A stretch of 64,000 nt of DNA from Sphingomonas sp. (GTDB lineage: Bacteria; Pseudomonadota; Alphaproteobacteria; Sphingomonadales; Sphingomonadaceae): assembly GCF_019746015.1 (NCBI RefSeq), contig NZ_JAIESM010000035.1, positions 1 to 64,000 of the forward strand. Reading direction: 5' to 3'. The notes below the pieces were generated by a model, which was given only the letters and a program-made list of their open reading frames with translations, was not told the DNA's origin and did no database searches. Numbering within the stretch: the stretch's first letter is position 1; each line of letters opens with the position of its first letter. The position numbers and the translations under genes are program-made. Of the stretch, positions 56,532 to 64,000 are shown piece after piece.

Positions 56532-57200
56532 TCAACCTTCCTTGCCGATGCGGGCCTTCAGTGCGGCGAGTTCGGCCTCCACCTTGTCGTTGGACTTCAG
56601 CTCGGCGATTTCCTCTTCCAGCGTCTTGGGGCTGCCGCCCAGGCCGGCGGCCTCGGCACGGCCCTCCGCCATGTCGGCGCGGCGCTCCATCACTTCGAAG
56701 CGGCTGAACGCGTCGGTCACCTTGCTGCCGGCGTACAGGTCGCGCATGCGGAACCGGTTGTGCGCGGTTTCCAGCCGGGTCACGATCGAGTTCTGGCGGG
56801 TGCGGGCCTCGCGCAGCTTGGTCTGCAGCTTGTTGATGTCTTCCTCAGCCGCACGCAGCGTGTCATCCAGCACCGCGATCTCGGCGTTCAGCTGGTCGCA
56901 CATATCGACCGCCTTCTGGCGCTCGAGCAGCGCGGCCTTGGCCAGATCCTCACGATTCTTCGACAGCGCCAGCTCGGCCTTTTCGGTCCAGCTTTCCTGC
57001 AGCTTTTCCAGCTTGGCGATGTGACGGCGCATTTCCTTCTGGTCGGCAATGGTGCGCGCGGCAGAGGCGCGGACTTCGACCAGCGTTTCCTCCATTTCGA
57101 GGATGATCATGCGGATCATCTTCGCGGGGTCCTCCGCCTTGTCGAGCAGGTCGGTCACGTTGGCGGCGATGATGTCGCGGGTGCGAGAGAAAATGCCCAT
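56532..57200 (-). CDS. pspA: Phage shock protein PspA (IM30 family)
   Basis: MGIFSRTRDIIAANVTDLLDKAEDPAKMIRMIILEMEETLVEVR; ATG 57198-57200 preceded by a TGGAG RBS. Confidence 0.95.
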   Translation of the reverse strand: MGIFSRTRDIIAANVTDLLDKAEDPAKMIRMIILEMEETLVEVRASAARTIADQKEMRRHIAKLEKLQESWTEKAELALSKNREDLAKAALLERQKAVDMCDQLNAEIAVLDDTLRAAEEDINKLQTKLREARTRQNSIVTRLETAHNRFRMRDLYAGSKVTDAFSRFEVMERRADMAEGRAEAAGLGGSPKTLEEEIAELKSNDKVEAELAALKARIGKEG

Positions 57201-57291
57201 CTTGTTGTTACTCCAGAAAAAAGGTGCCGGGGCGGCCACTAGGTTGGGGGCAGAAATGCCGCCCCGGCAGGGTCGTCGCCTGCAGGGGGCT

Positions 57292-57432
57292 TCAGGCGAC
57301 GAAGCTGGTGGTGGGGTTCAGGCGGACTTCGGCGGGCGCAACCGCACCCAGCACGAACACGACACCGGCGACGAGCGACAGGACCGCTGCAGTCAGGCTG
57401 CGTGCGGTGTTGGTCGAGTGATAGTGGGTCAT
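57292..57432 (-). CDS. 46-aa putative membrane/secreted small protein, first ORF of the Psp transcription unit
   Basis: AAGGAG RBS 7 nt upstream of ATG; MTHYHSTNTARSLTAAVLSLVAGVVFVLGAVAPAEVRLNPTTSFVA. Confidence 0.65.
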   Translation of the reverse strand: MTHYHSTNTARSLTAAVLSLVAGVVFVLGAVAPAEVRLNPTTSFVA

Positions 57433-57490
57433 GTTGCTACTCCTTGAACTTGCTGATCGGGGCTGCCGTTGCGGCAGATGCCACATGCTT

Positions 57491-57506
57491 TGCAGAATGC
57501 GTGCCA
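57491..57506 (-). promoter_or_regulatory. Sigma-54 (-24/-12) promoter for the Psp operon
   Basis: Minus strand TGGCACG-CATT-CTGCA against consensus TGGCACG-N4-TTGCW (one mismatch), upstream of the 46-aa ORF and pspA, with divergent pspF. Confidence 0.8.
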
Positions 57507-57524
57507 GTTTTGAAATGCACTTGT

Positions 57525-57537
57525 TTTCAATGCGTTG
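57525..57537 (+). promoter_or_regulatory. Possible IHF site
   Basis: TTTCAATGCGTTG against WATCAANNNNTTR (one mismatch), between the palindromes and the -24 element. Confidence 0.45.
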
Positions 57538-57571
57538 TCAGATTCTCGTTCGCCGATGAGTGGGTTACCAC

Positions 57572-57606
57572 TTGCCAAGCCTTGGCAATTTACGCCAAGT
57601 GTTGGC
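57572..57606. promoter_or_regulatory. Paired palindromes, candidate PspF upstream activating sequences
   Basis: GCCAA-GCC-TTGGC (57574-57586) and GCCAA-GTG-TTGGC (57594-57606), 20 bp apart; the first extends to TTGCCAAG-C-CTTGGCAA. Confidence 0.7.
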
Positions 57607-57607
57607 C

Positions 57608-58636
<1,029 letters not shown>

Positions 58637-58706
58637 GCTTGCACGACTCGGGTGCCCCGCCTAGGGATTGGGAAACACCGAAAATTCCAGATCAGGAGAA
58701 AGAGTG

Positions 58707-59327
58707 ATGGCTTTCGAACTCCCGCCGCTGCCCTATGCCAAGGACGCGCTGGCCCCCGTGATGTCGGCGGAAACCTTCGACTTCCACCATGGCAAGCACC
58801 ACAAGGCCTATGTCGACAAGACCAATGGCATGCTCGCGGAAAAAGGGCTGGAAGGCGCCAAGCTGACCGACGTGATCAAGGCGGCGAAAGAGCGCGGCGA
58901 CAAGGGCCTGTTCAACAACTCCGCGCAGATCTGGAACCATACTTTCTTCTGGCACTCGCTGACCCCGAACCATCAGGCACCCAGTGGCAAGCTGGCCGAG
59001 ATGATCGCCGCCGATTTCGGCTCGACCGACGAGCTGGTTAAGGCGCTGATCGCCGAGTCCGCCAACCATTTCGCCAGCGGCTGGGGCTGGCTGGTGCTCG
59101 ACGGCGGCAAGCTGAAGGTCACGTCGCTCCACGATGCCGACACGCCGGTGGTGTATGACGGCATGAAGCCGCTGCTGACCATCGATGTGTGGGAACATGC
59201 CTATTACATCGATTATCGCAACGCGCGGCCCGGCTATCTGGAAGCGGTGACCGGCAAGATCCTGAACTGGGAATTTGCCGCGCAGAATCTGGACGGCAAC
59301 GGCATCGCCCGCGCCGACCAGGGCTGA
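58707..59327 (+). CDS. sodB: Fe/Mn superoxide dismutase
   Basis: FELPPLPYAKDALAPVMSAETFDFHHGKHHKAYVDKTN; DVWEHAYYIDYRNARPGYLE. Confidence 0.96.
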   Translation: MAFELPPLPYAKDALAPVMSAETFDFHHGKHHKAYVDKTNGMLAEKGLEGAKLTDVIKAAKERGDKGLFNNSAQIWNHTFFWHSLTPNHQAPSGKLAEMIAADFGSTDELVKALIAESANHFASGWGWLVLDGGKLKVTSLHDADTPVVYDGMKPLLTIDVWEHAYYIDYRNARPGYLEAVTGKILNWEFAAQNLDGNGIARADQG

Positions 59328-59336
59328 ACCCCATCA

Positions 59337-59366
59337 CGGCGAGCCCCGTTGCAGCGGGGCTCGCCG
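59337..59366. terminator. Perfect 12-bp stem hairpin between convergent sodB and yciB
   Basis: CGGCGAGCCCCG-TTGCAG-CGGGGCTCGCCG. Confidence 0.7.
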
Positions 59367-59372
59367 GCATCC

Positions 59373-59975
59373 TCAGGGCGCGGGGGGCTTCCCCTCCAGA
59401 TCAAGCCCGTGCCGCGTCAGCATCGGCACATTGGCCAGCGCGAAGACGAGGGTGAGGGGGATGACGCCCCAGGTCTTGTAATTGACCCAGACGTCGGCCG
59501 AGAAATTGAGGCGCACCACCTCGTTCAGCACTGCCATCACCGCGAAGAACAGCATCCAGTTGATGGTCAGCTTGCGCCAGCCAAGCGCGCTCAACCCCGG
59601 ATAGGCCTGACCCAGCACCATCTGCAGCAACGGGCGACCAGTGACGAGGCCGAAGCCGAGCAGCGCGGAGAGAATGCCATAGATGATCGTCGGCTTCATC
59701 TGGATGAAGCGCGCGTCGCGGAAATAGAGCGTCAGCCCGCCAAACACGATCACCAGCACCGCCGTCAGCGCCAGCATCGGCGACACCCGCTTGAACAGCG
59801 CGAACGACGCGATCAGCGCGGCCATCATCGCCACCATGAAGGCGCCGGTCGCCACCATCATCCTCACCAGCGCCAGGCCCGGCACCGCGTAATAGGCGAC
59901 GAAGAACACCAGCAGCGGCCCATAATCGATCGCGAGCGGGAGGAACGGGTTTCTGGCAGGTCGGTCAGCGGTCAT
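59373..59975 (-). CDS. yciB: Inner membrane-spanning protein YciB / septation protein A
   Basis: DYGPLLVFFVAYY, multi-TM, MNWMLFF/NEVVRLNFSADVWVNYKTWGVIPLTLVFALANVP. Confidence 0.9.
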   Translation of the reverse strand: MTADRPARNPFLPLAIDYGPLLVFFVAYYAVPGLALVRMMVATGAFMVAMMAALIASFALFKRVSPMLALTAVLVIVFGGLTLYFRDARFIQMKPTIIYGILSALLGFGLVTGRPLLQMVLGQAYPGLSALGWRKLTINWMLFFAVMAVLNEVVRLNFSADVWVNYKTWGVIPLTLVFALANVPMLTRHGLDLEGKPPAP

Positions 59976-60007
59976 TCACGGTCCTTGGCGCGGGGGCGGC
60001 GGGCGCG

Positions 60008-60931
60008 TCAACGGGCAGGGCGGTCGACACCGGCGATGATGCGCGCGACTTCGAGCGAGTCGAACGGGCGCAGATCGTCAATGCCTTCACCGACGCCAAT
60101 CGCATGGATGGGCAGGCCGAACTGTTCCGCCGCCGCCACCAGCACGCCACCGCGCGCGGTGCCGTCCAGCTTGGTCATGATCAAGCCGGTCACGCCGGCC
60201 ACATCGCGGAACACCTCGATCTGCGATAGCGCATTCTGCCCGGTGGTCGCATCGAGCACCAGCACCACGTCATGCGGCGCGCTGGGGTCAAGCCGGCCGA
60301 GCACGCGCTTGATCTTGGCCAGCTCGTCCATCAGCTCGCGCTTGTTCTGCAGCCGGCCGGCGGTATCGACGATCAGCACATCGGTGCCATCGGCGGCGGC
60401 CTGCTTCACCGCTTCGAACACGATACCGGCTGCGTCACCCCCTTCGGCGCCGCGCACGATGGGCACGCCGATCCGCTCCGCCCAGGTGGCCAGCTGGCCG
60501 ATGGCAGCGGCGCGGAAGGTGTCGCCGGCGGCCAGCATCACCTTGTAGCGCGCATCGACGAACCATTTGGCGAGCTTGGCAATCGTCGTCGTCTTGCCCG
60601 ATCCGTTAACGCCGATCACCAGCACGACATGGGGCCGGGTGGCGGCGGTTGCGTCAATGCCCCTGGCGACCGGGGCGAGCGTGCGCTCAATCTCCTCCGC
60701 CACGATCAGGCGGATGCCCAAATCTTCCAGCCCGCGCTCGAAATTCTGGGCGGACAGCCGGTCGCGGATGCGCGCAGCGGTCGCCACGCCCAGGTCGGAC
60801 GCGATCAGCGCTTCCTCGATCTCGTCGAGCGTGCCGTCGTCCAGCCGCGCGGTGCCAAGGCCGGCAAGGTTGCCGACCAGCCGGTCCGACGTGCGGCGCA
60901 GCCCGCCCAGCAGCTTGTCGTGCCAGCTCAT
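60008..60931 (-). CDS. ftsY: Signal recognition particle receptor FtsY
   Basis: GVNGSGKTTTIAKLA, AAGDTFRAAAIGQL, DTAGRLQNKRELMDEL, TKLDGTARGG; true ATG 60931 (MSWHDKLLGGL), tracked start extends into mtaB. Confidence 0.95.
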   Translation of the reverse strand: MSWHDKLLGGLRRTSDRLVGNLAGLGTARLDDGTLDEIEEALIASDLGVATAARIRDRLSAQNFERGLEDLGIRLIVAEEIERTLAPVARGIDATAATRPHVVLVIGVNGSGKTTTIAKLAKWFVDARYKVMLAAGDTFRAAAIGQLATWAERIGVPIVRGAEGGDAAGIVFEAVKQAAADGTDVLIVDTAGRLQNKRELMDELAKIKRVLGRLDPSAPHDVVLVLDATTGQNALSQIEVFRDVAGVTGLIMTKLDGTARGGVLVAAAEQFGLPIHAIGVGEGIDDLRPFDSLEVARIIAGVDRPAR

Positions 60932-62154
60932 GCCGCCTGCCGCTCCATGGCCGTGCCGACCAGGCGCTGGCCGTCGCTGCCCGTGATACGCAGCATGGCA
61001 ACCGCGCCAACGGGCGCGGCGGCACAGGTGACTTCGGCGAAATTGGCGGCATGGCCGCGCGTGCCCGGTCGTTCGATCAGCACCGGCTGCTCGGTGCCGA
61101 TCAGCGTGCTGAGCCAGCCGGCGCGGCGCTCGGCACCCCGCGCGCGCAGCTGGGCCGCCCGCGCGCGTCGGACCTCGGGCGCGACTTGCGGCATGCGCGC
61201 GGCGGGCGTTCCGCTGCGGGGGGAATAGGGGAAGATGTGCGCGTGGACGATGTCGCAATCGTCGATCAGTTTCAGGCTATTCTGGAACATCGCCTCAGTC
61301 TCGGTCGGGAAGCCGGCAATCAGGTCCGCACCAATGGCTATGTCGCGCCGGGCCTTCAGCCGGTCAACCATGCGCACCGCGTCGGCGCGGGCATGGCGGC
61401 GCTTCATCCGCTTCAGGATCATGTCGTCGCCAGCCTGAAGCGACAGGTGCAGATGCGGCATCAGGCGCGGTTCGCCCGTCAACAGCTCGAACAGCGCATC
61501 GTCGATCTCGATCGAATCGAGCGATGACAGCCGCATCCGGTCGAGCGCGGGAACGCCCAGCAGAATGGCCTGTACCAGCGCGGCGAGGGAGGGCGGGCCA
61601 TAGCTGGTCAGGTCAACCCCGGTCAGCACGACTTCGCGGTGGCCGGCCGCCACCAGCGCCGCCACCCGCTCCACCACCTGCGCCACCGGGGCCGAGCGGC
61701 TGTTCCCCCGGCCATAGGGAATGATGCAGAAGGTGCAGCGATGGTCGCAGCCATTCTGCACTTCCACAAAGGCGCGGACATGGCGGGTGAAGCTGGGCGC
61801 CAGATGCGGCGCGGTTTCGGCCACGCGCATGATGTCGCCCACCACCACCGGGGCCGCGCCCTGCCAAGCCTGCGGATCGAGCTTGGCGTCGTTGCCGATC
61901 ACCCGGTCGACCTCCGCCATGGCGGCAAAGCCGTGCGGATCGATCTGCGCGGCGCACCCGGTCACCACCAGTTCGGCGGCCGGATGGTCGCGACGGGCGC
62001 GGCGGATCGCGGCGCGAGTTTCGGCCACCGCGCTTTGGGTGACCGCGCAGCTGTTCACCACCACCCGGTCGCGCCCGGCCGCCAGCGTGCGGATGCTCTC
62101 GCTTTCTGCGGCGTTCAGGCGGCAACCCAGGGTGATGACATGCGGGGCAGGCAT
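60928..62154 (-). CDS. mtaB: tRNA threonylcarbamoyladenosine methylthiotransferase (MtaB)
   Basis: TLGCRLNAAESE, radical SAM CDHRCTFCIIPYGRGNSRS, UPF0004/TRAM organisation. Confidence 0.93.
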   Translation of the reverse strand: MPAPHVITLGCRLNAAESESIRTLAAGRDRVVVNSCAVTQSAVAETRAAIRRARRDHPAAELVVTGCAAQIDPHGFAAMAEVDRVIGNDAKLDPQAWQGAAPVVVGDIMRVAETAPHLAPSFTRHVRAFVEVQNGCDHRCTFCIIPYGRGNSRSAPVAQVVERVAALVAAGHREVVLTGVDLTSYGPPSLAALVQAILLGVPALDRMRLSSLDSIEIDDALFELLTGEPRLMPHLHLSLQAGDDMILKRMKRRHARADAVRMVDRLKARRDIAIGADLIAGFPTETEAMFQNSLKLIDDCDIVHAHIFPYSPRSGTPAARMPQVAPEVRRARAAQLRARGAERRAGWLSTLIGTEQPVLIERPGTRGHAANFAEVTCAAAPVGAVAMLRITGSDGQRLVGTAMERQAA

Positions 62155-62195
62155 GGCGCGCGTCCTAGGCGCAGCCAGCGGCCAAGTCCACCGGA

Positions 62196-63770
62196 TCAGG
62201 CGGCGGCGACGATCAGCCGCTGCTCCGCCAGCATGCGCCGCGCGCCGGCGGCGGATAGCAGACCACCGAAATGCGCCCCCTGCGCCGAGGCATAGCCCAG
62301 CGTCTGCAGCCGTTCGGCGGTGGCTGCATCGGCAACGCCATCGGCACTGGCGGGCAGGTTCAGGCTCTCTGCCAGCCGGGCGATTGCCGTCGTCACCGCC
62401 AGGCTTTCACCGCCGGCGACGAGATCAACAGCGAAGCCGCGGTCGAGCTTCAGGCCGTCAAACGCCAGCGCGCGCAGATGGCCGATCGCGGCATAGCCCG
62501 TTCCGAAGCGGTCCAGCACCAGCCGCGCGCCCTGCGCCTTCAGGCTGGTGGCCAGCGACTGCGCCAGGGTCAGGTTGTGCATCAGCCCGGCCTCGGTCAG
62601 CTGAATGTCGATCCGCTGAGGGGCAAAGCCGCTCTCGCTCAGCAGCTTGAGCAGTTTCTGCGCCGCCCATGGATCGCGCAGCTGTGCCGGTGCGAGGCTG
62701 ATCGCGAGCCGCAGCGACGGATCCCAGTCGCGCGCTTGCGCCAGCGCGTGGCGCACCACCGCCTCGAACAGCGGGTCGATCAGCCCGACTTCCTCGGCAA
62801 GCGGCATGAACCCGTCCGCCTCGACGGCACCCTGCGCACCTTCCCAGCGGGGCACCACTTCGAAGCCCGCCAGCCGGCCCGTTGCGAGGTCGACCCGGGG
62901 CGCGAAGCAGGGCAGGATTGCCCCCTTCGCCACCGCGTCGCGCAGCGCGGCTTCGAACTTGGTCCGCACCTCTAGTGCGCGCGCCATCCCCTCGTCGAAC
63001 CAGGCGCAGCGATTGCTGCCCGTTTCCTTCGCGGCCGATAGCGCCAGGCCCGCCACACGCAGCAATCCTTCGATACCGCTGCTCTCGATGTCAGACCGCG
63101 CAAGGCCGATCGATACCCCCAGCGGCACCTGCACGCCGGCCACCTGAAAGCCGCGCCCGAACCGCGCGAGCATCCGCTCCGCCAGCCGGTCCACGGTTTC
63201 GGGATAGGCGGCATCGAACAGCAGGGCTGCGGCGAAGCTGTCGCTGTTCATCCGCGCCACCACGCACCCAAGCGGCAGCACTTCCGTCACGGCCCGGCCG
63301 ATTTCGGCCAGTGTCTGGTCGCCAAAGCCGGCGCCATGGCGTTCGTTGACCTGCTTCAGGCCGTCAATGTCGAGCAGCATCAGGGCCACGACCTTGCCGC
63401 GCCGCTGCGCCTGGGCAAGGAGCGCAGCACCCTCTTCGGCCAGCGCGCGGCGGTTGCCGAGGCCGGTCAGTGCGTCGGTCGTGCCGAGCAGTCCTGCCCG
63501 CGCGGCGCTTGCCTCATCGGCCAACGCTGCCCGCATCGCGCTGTGCCGGCGCCAGCTGAACAGCAGCAGCGCAACGTTCAGCAGCAGCGCGACCAGCATC
63601 ACCCGGTCGCCCGCCATCGTGCCGGCCATCACGCGGGCGAGCACCAAACTGGCGATCGCGACAAACAGCAAAATGGCGGCGACGATGGTCGCGATCCCCA
63701 GCCGGTCGCGCCGGGGGTCAGCCGGTCCGAGCAGCGCAGGCAGGGCAGAGCGGGGCGCACGATTCTTCAT
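62196..63770 (-). CDS. Membrane-anchored GGDEF-EAL protein with degenerate catalytic motifs
   Basis: Two TMs, GGDEF-like domain (DALTGLGNRRAL...MNSDSFAA) and EAL-like domain (GFEVVPRW, LDRFGTGYAAIGHLRALAFDGLKLDRGF). Confidence 0.85.
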   Translation of the reverse strand: MKNRAPRSALPALLGPADPRRDRLGIATIVAAILLFVAIASLVLARVMAGTMAGDRVMLVALLLNVALLLFSWRRHSAMRAALADEASAARAGLLGTTDALTGLGNRRALAEEGAALLAQAQRRGKVVALMLLDIDGLKQVNERHGAGFGDQTLAEIGRAVTEVLPLGCVVARMNSDSFAAALLFDAAYPETVDRLAERMLARFGRGFQVAGVQVPLGVSIGLARSDIESSGIEGLLRVAGLALSAAKETGSNRCAWFDEGMARALEVRTKFEAALRDAVAKGAILPCFAPRVDLATGRLAGFEVVPRWEGAQGAVEADGFMPLAEEVGLIDPLFEAVVRHALAQARDWDPSLRLAISLAPAQLRDPWAAQKLLKLLSESGFAPQRIDIQLTEAGLMHNLTLAQSLATSLKAQGARLVLDRFGTGYAAIGHLRALAFDGLKLDRGFAVDLVAGGESLAVTTAIARLAESLNLPASADGVADAATAERLQTLGYASAQGAHFGGLLSAAGARRMLAEQRLIVAAA

Positions 63771-63971
63771 GCCGCGCTTGTCGCACGGCCGCCCTCAAGG
63801 TCGCGTTAAGCCGGATGGTTGCGAAAGGCTGAGCATTACGCTATGCGCGCCGCCGACCGTTCCAAAAGGAGCGCTTGAAGGAAACGCCCAAGGGCGTACA
63901 CGCTGGCCGACGAGGTTTCGTCCGCCGGCGTTTCTTGCGTTTCACACGAATCGGTCAAACAGGAGCTTTTG

Positions 63972-64000
63972 ATGTTCGATAGCCTAAGCGATCGGCTTGG
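63972..64000 (+). CDS. ffh: Start of signal recognition particle protein Ffh (truncated by window)
   Basis: caggagcttttgATG encoding MFDSLSDRLG, matching the typical Ffh N-terminus. Confidence 0.7.

Noticed and set aside
57571-57606. GCCAA/TTGGC palindromes as a simple transcription terminator
   Set aside because: Short stems without a T tract, and they lie upstream of two divergent genes, not downstream; a UAS interpretation fits position and repeated half-sites better.
60932-61258. N-terminal extension of FtsY (ORF start at 61258)
   Set aside because: The extension is an Arg/His-rich out-of-frame reading of the mtaB 3' end; FtsY-like sequence begins at MSWHDKLLGG (60931).

Overview
High-GC alphaproteobacterial chromosomal segment, consistent with Sphingomonadaceae by gene content and order. 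No transposase, integrase, phage module or CRISPR array was recognised. From left to right: the end of a type II secretion operon (possible gspI tail, then gspJKLMN); tRNA-His; a Leu/Glu-type dehydrogenase; an APH-like kinase; ald; kup; a 757-aa ELWxxDGT/FG-GAP repeat protein; tRNA-Met; trxB; a large exosortase A (XrtA/PEP-CTERM) exopolysaccharide locus (about 13.6-30.7 kb) with no visible PEP-CTERM substrate; a deoxyhypusine-synthase-like plus ornithine-decarboxylase-like polyamine pair; tandem cysteine desulfurases plus ferredoxin; SRP RNA; dnaX-ybaB; mtgA, rpoH and an RluA-family gene; chpT followed by cheAWYBR with no receptor gene; RNase P RNA; sufE; an expanded phage-shock (Psp) operon with a divergent pspF; sodB; yciB; ftsY-mtaB; a degenerate GGDEF-EAL protein; and the first codons of ffh. 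The strongest candidate for an under-described system is the Psp locus at 54.4-58.6 kb. There pspA-pspB-pspC are followed by five more small TM plus coiled-coil proteins that mostly share a PspB-like C-terminal motif. The operon is preceded by a 46-aa membrane-protein ORF, a near-consensus sigma-54 promoter, an IHF-like site and a pair of GCCAA-N3-TTGGC palindromes 20 bp apart. All calls come from reading the sequence and the supplied ORF translations; no database searches were run.
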